Origin: Vulcanimicrobiota bacterium | GTDB lineage: Bacteria; Vulcanimicrobiota; Xenobia; Xenobiales; JADMJV01 | Direction: 5' to 3' | Length of the DNA: 64,000 nucleotides | Assembly: GCA_023447635.1 (NCBI GenBank) | Contig: JAEXNA010000034.1 | Coordinates: 1-64,000 of the forward strand | Part shown: piece after piece, positions 43,230-51,226 of the stretch | How positions within the stretch are numbered: the stretch's first letter is position 1 | Layout: each line of letters begins with the position of its first letter | Made by a program: the position numbers and the translations under genes | The notes under the pieces: generated by a model | What the model was told of the DNA's origin: nothing | Database searches by the model: none | What the model saw: the letters and a program-made list of their open reading frames with translations, nothing else

Positions 43230-43907
43230 GTGTTTGGCTTGTTTGGGCCCGAGAAAGTAGAGTACATCGACCTCTCCGAGGCTGTGCTCACCTACCGTTC
43301 CAGGAAGAAGAAGCACAAGGTCGGGTCGGTAGTGAAAATCGGCCTGTTAGTCCCCCTCGATGGTGCGGTGCAGACCTTGAAGCTCGAGATCGTGCTCGAT
43401 TCCTTTCGCCCGCTTCCTGACGGAACCACGCTGGTCATCGGTCATATCGTGGCTCAGCCTGCGGAACTGGCGGGGCTGGCCGACCTGATGGCCACGGTCC
43501 CTCGCCCCGACCTGGGTCGCCTGGCCCGTCGCAGCGAGCGAATCCCCATCGGTATCCGTATGCTCAGCCAGCAATTACCGGGGTTCCGAGCCGTCACGGT
43601 CGACCTTTCCCTGCACGGGGCGCAGATCCAGTGCGAAGGGATGCTAGAGCTGAACTCTTACCTCAACGTCACCCTCGAACTCGAGATGCCGGACCTGCCC
43701 AAACTGGGGCTGCAGGCGCTGGTGGTGTGGTCGCGAGCCGAAGAAGAGCGTCGTAAGGCGTATCGTGCCGGACTAGAGTTTACCCAGCAGCATCCCGAAG
43801 TCCAGGCGCTCTGGACCAAGGCTTACAACCGTCTGCTCAAGATGCAGAACCAGTCCGTTTTGCACAAGACGATGTCGAACTCGGAATATCTTTCCAGTCG
43901 GGAATAG
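43230..43907 (+). CDS. PilZ domain protein (cyclic-di-GMP receptor)
   Basis: A 225-residue soluble protein. Residues 1-95 form an N-terminal beta domain of YcgR-N type. The PilZ domain (about 98-205) has RRSERIPI and DLSLHGAQI, the two motifs that bind cyclic-di-GMP (RxxxR and D/NxSxxG). The C-terminal 30 residues are helical. GTG start after GAGGGGCGAG. It likely reads the signal controlled by the GGDEF-EAL protein 1.5 kb upstream; its output is unknown. Confidence 0.87.
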   Translation: MFGLFGPEKVEYIDLSEAVLTYRSRKKKHKVGSVVKIGLLVPLDGAVQTLKLEIVLDSFRPLPDGTTLVIGHIVAQPAELAGLADLMATVPRPDLGRLARRSERIPIGIRMLSQQLPGFRAVTVDLSLHGAQIQCEGMLELNSYLNVTLELEMPDLPKLGLQALVVWSRAEEERRKAYRAGLEFTQQHPEVQALWTKAYNRLLKMQNQSVLHKTMSNSEYLSSRE

Positions 43908-43958
43908 CCCTCCGGGACAGACTGTTCGTTCGGCAGGAACGGCCCTGGACAACCGGTA

Positions 43959-45107
43959 ATGTCCCGCAGCATGGCCGGTGTCACACTCAACGGGGTTCAC
44001 AAGATTTATCAAGGCTCGGAGCCCCTGCCCAGGCAGTGGTGGGAGTTCTGGAAGCCGGGTCGCCGGCCCAGTCAGGTTCACGTCGTAAAGGGGGCCGACC
44101 TCGAGATCAAGGACGGCGAGTTCATGGTCCTGGTAGGCCCTTCCGGCTGCGGTAAGTCCACCACCCTTCGCATGGTCGCCGGCCTGGAAGATGTGTCCAA
44201 GGGCGAGATTCGCATTGGCGACCGGGTGGTCAACGACGTCTCCCCCAAAGACCGCGACATCGCCATGGTGTTCCAGAGCTACGCCCTCTACCCTCACATG
44301 ACCGTCGGGGAGAACATGGCGTTCGGGCTAAAGCTCAGGAAGTACCCGGCCGCCGAGATCGAAACTCGGGTCTCGGAAGCGGCGGCGCTGCTCGACATCA
44401 CTCACCTGCTTGGGCGGCGTCCCAAAGAGCTCAGCGGCGGGCAGCGCCAGCGGGTAGCGATGGGGCGGGCCATCGTACGTCGTCCTCAGGTCTTTTTGAT
44501 GGACGAGCCGCTCTCGAATCTCGACGCCAAGCTGCGGGTACAGATGCGGGCCGAACTGCAGCGCCTGCACCACAAACTCGGGGTCACCACCATCTATGTT
44601 ACCCACGACCAGACCGAGGCGATGACTCTGGGAGACCGGATCGTCATTATGAAAGACGGTCACATCTTGCAGTGCGACACTCCGCTGAAGCTCTATCAGG
44701 AGCCGGCCGACCTGTTCGTTGCGGGCTTCATCGGTTCTCCCGGGATGAACTTCCTCAAGGCGACGGCGGGCGGCGGCAAGCTCGAGTATCCCGACTTTAC
44801 CGTTCCCGCCCCGGCCGGCGCTTCGGCCCTGCAGGGCGAGGTCACGTTGGGGGTTCGCCCTCAAGCTTTTTCCGTGGGTCCCAGGGACGGCGCGGTCTTG
44901 TTGGAGACCCGACTCGACGTGATCGAGCCGTTGGGGTCGGAGAATTTTCTGGTCTGTCGTTTGGAAAAGTCCGGGCAGACCATCACGGTGCGCACCGAGG
45001 CGGCTCAGCGCTTCGCCATTGGCGACGCCGTACCGCTCTCCTTCGATCCCCAGGCCATCCACGTGTTTGGCCCCGACGGCCAGGCTGTCGCTCATCCCGC
45101 CGGGTAG
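43959..45107 (+). CDS. MalK/UgpC-type ABC transporter ATPase
   Basis: A 382-residue ATPase of the carbohydrate-uptake group. Walker A is GPSGCGKSTT, the signature LSGGQRQRVAMGRAI, Walker B VFLMDEPLSNLD, switch VTHDQTEAMTLGDR. A C-terminal TOBE/MalK regulatory region (about 265-375) is present. An extra stretch of about 20 residues, rich in Trp and Pro (PRQWWEFWKPGRRP), is inserted near residue 25 between the first strands. There is no permease or binding protein nearby, so it may serve several sugar importers as MsmK does. ATG 43959. Confidence 0.92.
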   Translation: MSRSMAGVTLNGVHKIYQGSEPLPRQWWEFWKPGRRPSQVHVVKGADLEIKDGEFMVLVGPSGCGKSTTLRMVAGLEDVSKGEIRIGDRVVNDVSPKDRDIAMVFQSYALYPHMTVGENMAFGLKLRKYPAAEIETRVSEAAALLDITHLLGRRPKELSGGQRQRVAMGRAIVRRPQVFLMDEPLSNLDAKLRVQMRAELQRLHHKLGVTTIYVTHDQTEAMTLGDRIVIMKDGHILQCDTPLKLYQEPADLFVAGFIGSPGMNFLKATAGGGKLEYPDFTVPAPAGASALQGEVTLGVRPQAFSVGPRDGAVLLETRLDVIEPLGSENFLVCRLEKSGQTITVRTEAAQRFAIGDAVPLSFDPQAIHVFGPDGQAVAHPAG

Positions 45108-45258
45108 TCGGCCTCTCCGCCTGGGGCGGGCCGCTCTCGAGAAGGGGGCGGAATGGATGAGCGAGTCTCCTGGCGAAGGCGCTACCATCATCGCCGAAAC
45201 CTCCAGGAGCCTGGCGATTTAGGTAGATATCGGCACCAGGCGTGCCCCCTGTAATACC

Positions 45259-46455
45259 ATGAAAACAGAAGTTTCCGAGCCAGAAGAATACTTTCAGGTA
45301 GGTCAGACCGACAGCCGTCTGCTGATCTACCTTCGTTACCCCTTGTTCAAGGCTCTCGACGAGTTTGCTGGTCGGGAAAGTCACCGCGAGCAGGTCGGGC
45401 TGCTGGTCGGACGACTGGGCCAGCGGGGCGACGGTACCGCATTTATGCTGATCGAGGACGCCATCGAGTCGCCGCTCGGCGACGAAACCACCGGGCGCTT
45501 CGAAGAAGGGCTGTGGAAACGGGCTCGTCGGATCGCGGCGGCCCGCCATCCCAATCGTACCGTAGTAGGATGGTTTCATACGCATTCCCACGGCGAGATC
45601 AACCCCACGACCGAGGAAACCGGAGTTCATCGTCGCTTCTTCTCGGAAGAGAATCAGGTGCTCTACCGCATCGACTCGAAGGCGAAAGACCGGATGTTCT
45701 ACCTCAAAGAGGGGACAGGGCTGAAGCCGACCAGCGGCTTCAGCATCTACGGCAAGCCGCAGGGCGATAGCGTGGGCGGGGCCGAACCGGCTCCTCCTGT
45801 CGCCGGGGCGCGGCCGACGGTGGCTTCGGTACAGCCGTCTCCCGAACAGCAGCAGCGCTACCTGGAACGGACCCTGGAAAAAATTCTCAAGCGGCTACAG
45901 CGACCTCCGGTCAGTCCGAAGGATGTCGTCATCGTGGCACTGCTGGTCATCAACGGGCTGCTCATCTGGTTCCGCCCAACCCCGGCAGCCAAGCTCGAAG
46001 GCGGCTCCTTGGAACGGGGTCAGGCAGAAATTTCCGCTCAGGTGGGCGAAGTCAAAGATCGACTGGCCAAGCTCGAACAGCACCTGGCGGACCTCCAACT
46101 GCTCGACCAGCAGCTGAAGCTTGCCGCCGAAGCCGAAAGCCTGCCCGAGACGGACCCGGAGCTCGATCCCGAACTCGACCCCGACGCGGTCACCGCGACT
46201 CCCGGCGCTGCTCCCACCAGGGCCCCCGCGACTCCCGAGGCCGCTGATGGCGGCCCGGCGGGAGGCGCCGGCAAGGTGCAGCTCTATAAAGTGGCCGCCA
46301 ACGACACCTTATCTGGCATCACCGGGAAGTTCTATCCCGAGGCCGGACCGGACATCACTTCGGCCTTTGCTCGCTACAATCGCCTGAAAGCTCCGGATTT
46401 TGAAATCTTCCCCGGCGACGTGCTCAAGGTTCCGGACGAGAAAGTTCTTCACTGA
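45259..46455 (+). CDS. JAMM/MPN peptidase-like protein with membrane helix and LysM domain
   Basis: A 398-residue protein. Residues 20-160 form a JAB/MPN domain: Glu in REQVGLLVG (about 44), then VVGWFHTHSHGEINPTTEE with His 107 and His 109. Where JAMM has S..D there is Thr 117 and Glu 120, so one zinc ligand is changed. Residues 220-240 form one membrane helix (VVIVALLVINGLLIW), followed by a coiled coil, a Pro/Asp-rich spacer and a C-terminal LysM-like repeat (345-395). The JAMM part should be cytosolic and the LysM outside. An NlpC/P60 gene follows after three bases. I know no described protein with this order. Confidence 0.8.
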   Translation: MKTEVSEPEEYFQVGQTDSRLLIYLRYPLFKALDEFAGRESHREQVGLLVGRLGQRGDGTAFMLIEDAIESPLGDETTGRFEEGLWKRARRIAAARHPNRTVVGWFHTHSHGEINPTTEETGVHRRFFSEENQVLYRIDSKAKDRMFYLKEGTGLKPTSGFSIYGKPQGDSVGGAEPAPPVAGARPTVASVQPSPEQQQRYLERTLEKILKRLQRPPVSPKDVVIVALLVINGLLIWFRPTPAAKLEGGSLERGQAEISAQVGEVKDRLAKLEQHLADLQLLDQQLKLAAEAESLPETDPELDPELDPDAVTATPGAAPTRAPATPEAADGGPAGGAGKVQLYKVAANDTLSGITGKFYPEAGPDITSAFARYNRLKAPDFEIFPGDVLKVPDEKVLH

Positions 46456-46458
46456 TCC

Positions 46459-47406
46459 GTGCTGAGAACGTTACCTCTCCTTCTGCTGACCGGGTTATTG
46501 TTGGCACCGGCTCTCGCTCAATCGAGCGCTCGAGTCAAGGTTCCGCTGGCTTCGGTCACCGCTGCGGCCGATTCGGCGAGCGAGCAAGTGACCCAGGTCC
46601 TGCTCTGGGACCCGGTCACCGTGCTCAAGGTGGACGGAGAGTGGTCTCGAGTGCTGGTTTCCGAGCAGTATCGCACCGAAAAGGGCTATCCTGGTTGGAT
46701 CAAAACTTCGGCTCTGCAGCTGAAGGCCGAACCTATGCCAGGAGCGCCGCGCGTTGCCGCGGCTTTCCCGGTCGTCGCGCTGCGAGAGAGCCCAAGCACC
46801 GAGGCGCCGGCCCTTCTCAAGGTCTTTATGTCGACTCGGCTTCCCGTACGTGTGTCCGCCGGACAGAGCGCGCAGCAGGCGCTACGGCAAGATAGTGGGG
46901 GAGAGAGCTGGTATCCCGTTCGTCTCCCCGATGGTCGGGACGCCTGGGTCCGTGCGGGCCAGGTACAGTTAGAGATCGAGCCCGGACTGTCGCGCGGCGG
47001 CGAACTGGTGGAAGATGCCACCAAGCTCCGCAGCACGCCTTACCTTTGGGGCGGGATGTCTCAGGTGGGTATCGACTGTTCCGGCCTGACCTTCGTGGCA
47101 TATCGGATGGCCGGCGTCACTCTGCCCAGGGACGCTGACCAGCAGTTCCAGGTAGGAGAGGCCGTCACCCCGGAAGAGCTGCTTCCGGGAGACCTGGTGT
47201 TTTTTGGCCAGCCTGGCGAGATCACCCACGTAGGGATGTATGCCGGTGACGGCAAGATGGTCCACGCCTCGTCGGGGGCCGGCGTTATCACGTCGACTCT
47301 TTTCGAAGGCTGGTATCAGCAGTATTACCGCGGCGCCCGACGGATCCTTCGGGAGAGTGGCGGGGGCGCACGGGTTTTGACCCCCGCCGATGGTGGGAGA
47401 CCTTAG
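46459..47406 (+). CDS. NlpC/P60 endopeptidase with SH3-like domains
   Basis: Exported cell-wall peptidase of 315 residues. Signal peptide to about residue 20, two bacterial SH3-like regions (25-90 and 95-170), then an NlpC/P60 domain with catalytic Cys in GIDCSGLTF (about 207), His in EITHVGMY and the third polar residue in KMVHASSG. The set resembles YkfC-type gamma-D-glutamyl-diamino acid endopeptidases. GTG start three bases after the JAMM-LysM gene, so they should act together on or near peptidoglycan. Confidence 0.9.
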   Translation: MLRTLPLLLLTGLLLAPALAQSSARVKVPLASVTAAADSASEQVTQVLLWDPVTVLKVDGEWSRVLVSEQYRTEKGYPGWIKTSALQLKAEPMPGAPRVAAAFPVVALRESPSTEAPALLKVFMSTRLPVRVSAGQSAQQALRQDSGGESWYPVRLPDGRDAWVRAGQVQLEIEPGLSRGGELVEDATKLRSTPYLWGGMSQVGIDCSGLTFVAYRMAGVTLPRDADQQFQVGEAVTPEELLPGDLVFFGQPGEITHVGMYAGDGKMVHASSGAGVITSTLFEGWYQQYYRGARRILRESGGGARVLTPADGGRP

Positions 47407-47440
47407 CAGTCGACCGTTGGGTCGTGGAAGGGAAATGGCG

Positions 47441-47902
47441 ATGAAGCCTACTGTGCCTCCGAGTTTTGCGGAGAAGGACCTCAATTATTATCTACGCATG
47501 ATTCGCGGCGACTTCGCCGAACTCGAGGAGGGTCTGCCCGAGCGGCTGCCCACTTCGTCGAAGCAGAAGAACATCGTGATCTTCCTGGGCTCGAAGTCTC
47601 TGGGAAGAGGCAACGTCGAGCTTGGCGTCAAGCTGATGAAGCTTTTTCTCAAGGCGCTAGCTCACGGGGCGGTCAAACCGCGCGCGATTGTCCTGGTTAA
47701 CGACGCCGTCGAGCTTTCGATCGACGCCTCACCCGTGATCTGCGAACTGACCGTTCTGTCCGAGCAGGGCGTCGAGGTGATGTCGTGCCTGTCCTCACTC
47801 GATGAGATTCAGGCCGAAGAGAAGATCGCGGTGGGCTCTCAGGCCGACATGCACAAAATTTGTGAGGTCTTATTGACCGCTTGGAAAGTGATCTCTTTGT
47901 GA
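47441..47902 (+). CDS. YedF-like (DsrE-fold) protein without TusA domain
   Basis: About 153 residues. From residue 40 it matches the C-terminal DsrE-like part of YedF: KNIVIFLGSKSLGRGNVELG, LMKLFLKALA, and GVEVMSCLSSLDEI, then IAVGSQADMHKICEVLL. YedF is associated with selenium or sulfur transfer; here the SCGTC motif is reduced to a single Cys and the N-terminal TusA-like part is missing, leaving about 40 divergent residues. ATG 47441 has GGAAGGG eight bases upstream. The glycosyltransferase gene starts at the next base after its stop. Confidence 0.75.
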   Translation: MKPTVPPSFAEKDLNYYLRMIRGDFAELEEGLPERLPTSSKQKNIVIFLGSKSLGRGNVELGVKLMKLFLKALAHGAVKPRAIVLVNDAVELSIDASPVICELTVLSEQGVEVMSCLSSLDEIQAEEKIAVGSQADMHKICEVLLTAWKVISL

Positions 47903-48637
47903 ATGCTCTCACTCGTAGTACCGACCTATAACGAGGTCAAGTCGCTTGAAGTCCTGCTGCCCCGGCTCGATCGTGTCGCCGCCGGTATGGACCGACATCT
48001 CGAAATCGTGATCGTGGACGACAATTCGCCCGACGGAACGGCGGACTTTGCCGAACGCTATCAACCCGAAAGCTCGATGACCGTCCTGGTCGTCAAACGG
48101 GCCGGAAAATTCGGACTGGCTTCGGCCGTCATCGAAGGGTGGCGAGCCGCCCGGGGCGACCTGCTTGGAGTCATGGACGCCGACGGCTCACACGACGAGA
48201 CGATCCTTCCGGCCATGGTCGAGGCGCTGACCCACACCCCGGCGGAAGTCGTGGTGGGTAGTCGCTACATCGCTGGTGGAGGGATGGGAGACTGGCCGCT
48301 GTTCCGCCAGATCATCAGCCGGGTCGCGGTTCTTCTCGGCAGCTTCCTCTGTCCGGCCAAGGACGTGACTTCGGGGTTCCTGACCTTCCGGCGGGAAGTT
48401 CTCGAAGGCGTCTCGCTGGACCCTATCGGATTCAAAATCGGTCTCGAAGTGATGGTGCGGGGACGCTACCGGACCTTTACCGAGGTCGCGTATACCTTCA
48501 CCGACCGAAAAAAAGGGCGTAGCAAGCTGGGCAGTCGTGAGGTTGTCGCTTATCTGGTCCAGCTGAGCCGACTGCTGGTCTATCGCTATCGCCACCCTCA
48601 CCAGCGTCGCCGCTGGGAAGGAGTCGCTCGGTCATGA
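47903..48637 (+). CDS. Dolichol-phosphate-mannose synthase-like glycosyltransferase (GT2)
   Basis: A 244-residue GT-A transferase. Motifs: LVVPTYNEVKSLEVLL, VIVDDNSPDGTAD, LLGVMDADGSHDET (metal-binding DAD), then VVGSRY and RKKGRSKLGSREV near the end. Such enzymes add a sugar from a sugar-nucleotide to polyprenyl phosphate. No membrane helix at the C-terminus, so the short Dpm1-like type. The start directly follows the YedF-like stop, and its end overlaps the HtrA ATG by one codon region (ATGA). Confidence 0.9.
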   Translation: MLSLVVPTYNEVKSLEVLLPRLDRVAAGMDRHLEIVIVDDNSPDGTADFAERYQPESSMTVLVVKRAGKFGLASAVIEGWRAARGDLLGVMDADGSHDETILPAMVEALTHTPAEVVVGSRYIAGGGMGDWPLFRQIISRVAVLLGSFLCPAKDVTSGFLTFRREVLEGVSLDPIGFKIGLEVMVRGRYRTFTEVAYTFTDRKKGRSKLGSREVVAYLVQLSRLLVYRYRHPHQRRRWEGVARS

Positions 48638-49623
48638 AACGTGTCTTCGCTCTGCTGACCTTGCTGCTGTGGCTTGTGCCGTCGGCTCATGCCGACACCG
48701 AGGAGCGCCGCATCAAAGCGATCGCGGCGGCCCGGCCGTCGGTCGTCTCGATTCGGACCTACAAAGACCGTGGCGGCAAGCCAGGGATCGGTTCGGGCGT
48801 GATCATTCGCTCGGACGGCTACATCCTGACCAACCACCACGTGATTGACGGGGCGGACGTGGTTCGAGTGCTGATGACCAACAAGAAGGAGTTCACGGCT
48901 CAGATCCTTCACCAGGCGCCGCAGCACGATCTGGCTCTGCTCAAGATCGCCGGGAAAGGGTTCCCGGCGGCTCGCATCGGATCTTCGAAGACGGTCAAAC
49001 TAGGACAGACCGCCATCGCTATCGGTGACCCGCTCGGCTTCGAGTCCTCGGTGACCATCGGGACCGTCGGTGGGAAAGACCGCCAGGTCGACGCTGGCGG
49101 GGTCAACTACGCTTCCCTGATCCAGACCGACGCGGCCATCAATCCGGGCTCTTCCGGGGGCGCTCTGATCGATCTGGAAGGCCGGGTGGTGGGGATCAAC
49201 ACTCTGGTCTATACGGGGCCCAAAACTTACAAACATGCCCAGGGTCTGGGTTTTGCCATCTCCATCGATCACGCCATGATGGTTGCCAAGGCGCTGATGG
49301 CGCGACGTTCGGACAACGTCACCTCCCGGCCCTGGTTGGGGATCAAGGGCGACACCGTGACCCGGGACATCACGGACGCCTACAACCTGAAGGCCAATAA
49401 GGGCGTCCTGGTACGCGGCGTGACTCCGGGCTCGCCAGCCGAAAAGGGCGGGTTCAAGAACGGCGACGTCATCGTTCGCCTCGACGGCGACCCCGTGCTG
49501 GGTCTGACCGACCTGTCTCAGGGGTTGGACAAGCGCAAGGCCGGCGACAAGGTCAAGTTCGATATCTTGCGCAAGGGGAAAAATACTTCCGTGGTGGTGA
49601 TTCTGGATGTCTCGAGTCGATAG
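48634..49623 (+). CDS. HtrA/Deg-like serine protease with PDZ domain
   Basis: Exported quality-control protease of 329 residues. Signal peptide to about residue 20, trypsin-like domain with the catalytic triad in TNHHV (His about 69), HDLALL (Asp about 99) and NPGSSGGALID (Ser about 174), then one PDZ domain (about 225-325) with GVLVRGVTPGSPAEKGGFKN. No lipobox. ATG start overlaps the GT2 gene. It may be soluble in the periplasm; regulation is not visible. Confidence 0.93.
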   Translation: MKRVFALLTLLLWLVPSAHADTEERRIKAIAAARPSVVSIRTYKDRGGKPGIGSGVIIRSDGYILTNHHVIDGADVVRVLMTNKKEFTAQILHQAPQHDLALLKIAGKGFPAARIGSSKTVKLGQTAIAIGDPLGFESSVTIGTVGGKDRQVDAGGVNYASLIQTDAAINPGSSGGALIDLEGRVVGINTLVYTGPKTYKHAQGLGFAISIDHAMMVAKALMARRSDNVTSRPWLGIKGDTVTRDITDAYNLKANKGVLVRGVTPGSPAEKGGFKNGDVIVRLDGDPVLGLTDLSQGLDKRKAGDKVKFDILRKGKNTSVVVILDVSSR

Positions 49624-50464
49624 TCCGCTCTTGCCTTTGCCGATCAAGGGGCTTTCTCACGCCCTGGTCTTCTTCGACAAGATGCCGAAGGGCCTGATGA
49701 CGGAACTGACCCGTCTTTTGCAGATAGAATACCCTCTCTTGCAGCCTCTCGATCCCTCTCGCTGGGGCGCCGCGACCGAGCCCCGGATGGTCAGCTTCGG
49801 GGAGCTTTTGGCTCGCACCGATGATCACGGACACACCGCTCAGTGGCATCTTCTGATCGACTCCGAAGGGGTCGCTCCCGAAGTGAAGCGAGCCGTGCTC
49901 GATGGTCCGCAGGCCAACGACGAGCGCCTGCTGGTGAAGCTCGACGAAGCCGGCGCTGCGGTTCTGGTGTTCTTGCTTGACGACGGATGGCGCCCCTCGA
50001 CGCCGCTCAGCCGGATGGAGGCGCTCTGTCACCCGGTTTGGGCCTTGCTCGAACTCGGCGCTTCCGGCGTCGCCTTCCCGGAAGGCGGCACCATGATCAG
50101 CGCGGAGACCCTGAAGCTGTTGACTCCAGAGTCGCTCGGTTCGGGCCACTCCTACCTTTTCGTCAGTAGCGGTCTAGCCCACACCAGTGAGACTCACTAC
50201 TGGTTTCGGACCTACGGCATGGCGCAGTTCGGATTGCCCGATCTCTGTCACGCCGTGCCGCTGAACTTCGGCGAAGGGCTAGAGGACGAACTTACCCGTA
50301 CGCGGCTGGTCCTGGAGACTCTGCCTCCGGAAATGATCTCTCAGGGCGGTGTTCTGCCGCTCGGTGGCCAGGTCGCGGTCGGGGAGCGGACTTTCACCGC
50401 CGCGGCGCTTCCCGAGGATGCTCCTCCGTTGGTCAGCCGCCACGGTTTCTGTTACCTGGAGTGA
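49607..50464 (+). CDS. DUF4261-like protein
   Basis: A 285-residue soluble protein. The C-terminal half resembles DUF4261: HYWFRTYGMAQFGLPDLCH is the clearest motif, as in proteins that pair with PP2C or WD40 domains in other bacteria. The first half has no recognised features. ATG at 49607 lies within the HtrA gene, giving a 17-base overlap. The stop overlaps the next GTG (GTGA). Function unknown. Confidence 0.72.
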   Translation: MSRVDSPLLPLPIKGLSHALVFFDKMPKGLMTELTRLLQIEYPLLQPLDPSRWGAATEPRMVSFGELLARTDDHGHTAQWHLLIDSEGVAPEVKRAVLDGPQANDERLLVKLDEAGAAVLVFLLDDGWRPSTPLSRMEALCHPVWALLELGASGVAFPEGGTMISAETLKLLTPESLGSGHSYLFVSSGLAHTSETHYWFRTYGMAQFGLPDLCHAVPLNFGEGLEDELTRTRLVLETLPPEMISQGGVLPLGGQVAVGERTFTAAALPEDAPPLVSRHGFCYLE

Positions 50465-51051
50465 CCTCACGGCGTCAACGGCTGCTTTGCTGGTTGGGGC
50501 CGGGGGCCAAGCTTCAGAGCAGCTACCTTCCTGGGCGTAGCGGATTCGTGCTTTCCAGTTCCCGATCGTTGGCCGCCCTGCGCTGCGGCTCTCGGGCTGA
50601 GGGCGCCGCTCGAATCGTACCCCTGCACCTCGAGAGCGGGCGCTTTTTTCTCGAGCCGACGGCGGCCTGGCTGACCGAGAGCCTTGGCTGCGACCAACCT
50701 CCCGCATGGTGGAGCCCCGCCCATCAGCAAGGCGCCACGCGTTTCTTCGATTCGCTTCGCCTCGACAGAGTGCGACGGCTACCGGCCGGAGTCCATGGCA
50801 ACCGGAGCTGGACCCGGGCTTTTCGAGCCGTCCGCGACCTGGCGCTTCGGCTCGAGGCGCTTAGCGTCACCCCTCGGCCGGACAAACACTGGGCGGGGTT
50901 GGCCCGAAGTTTTGACGAACTGTGGCGGGGCAGTCGTTTGACCTCGATGCCCGCCGACCCGCTCTGGGCAGCCGTCCGTGAGCATCTCTGGCGCTGCCGC
51001 AAGGAATGGGAGAGCGGGTTTCCCGTCGCTCTTTGCCGGGGTAAGGACTAG
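50461..51051 (+). CDS. Hypothetical protein, unknown function
   Basis: A 196-residue Arg- and Trp-rich protein that I do not recognise (GRFFLEPTAAWLTESLGC, WAAVREHLWRCRKEWE). GTG overlaps the previous stop (GTGA), so it is co-translated with the DUF4261-like gene. Its TAG stop lies inside the CTAG that flanks the second MITE. Because CTAG is the target itself, the gene was probably not shortened by the insertion. Codon use appears like that of its neighbours. Confidence 0.65.
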   Translation: MTSRRQRLLCWLGPGAKLQSSYLPGRSGFVLSSSRSLAALRCGSRAEGAARIVPLHLESGRFFLEPTAAWLTESLGCDQPPAWWSPAHQQGATRFFDSLRLDRVRRLPAGVHGNRSWTRAFRAVRDLALRLEALSVTPRPDKHWAGLARSFDELWRGSRLTSMPADPLWAAVREHLWRCRKEWESGFPVALCRGKD

Positions 51052-51210
51052 GGCGTGTCATCAATTAGCCTTCCGCCCCTACACTCGTCTATTTCCGCCC
51101 TCCAGGAGCGACATTCTTCGGAAATACACCTGGTATTAGGCGGCGAATCTCACTCCTGGAGGACGAAAATATTCTTCGTATAGCAACGAAAGTCCAACTG
51201 ATGACACGCC
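51052..51210. mobile_element. 159-bp MITE of a second family
   Basis: Ends are GGCGTGTCATCAATT (left) and its near-perfect reverse complement (right; 14 of 15 match). CTAG (51048-51051) and CTGG (51211-51214) flank the element, consistent with a CTAR-type target duplication with one change. Inner arms CCTCCAGGAG (51099-51108) and CTCCTGGAGG (51153-51162) allow hairpin folding. It has no gene. GGCGTGTCAT ends are known in IS5-like elements; no full IS is in the window. Confidence 0.78.
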
Positions 51211-51226
51211 CTGGCTCGAGATCGCT

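Noticed and set aside
42877..43260. Alternative frames for the small gene after the peroxiredoxin
   Set aside because: More Arg/Ser-rich and without a ribosome-binding site; the ATG 42822 frame is preferred, though with moderate confidence.
45108..45258. Possible structured leader before the JAMM-LysM gene (CTCCTGG/CCAGGAG arms)
   Set aside because: The stem is short and its relation to the start codon is unclear, so it is not reported as a feature.
45259..47406. Remnant of a prophage tail module (JAMM plus NlpC/P60 as in tail protein K)
   Set aside because: No other phage gene is nearby, and the membrane helix, LysM and signal peptide point to cellular proteins.
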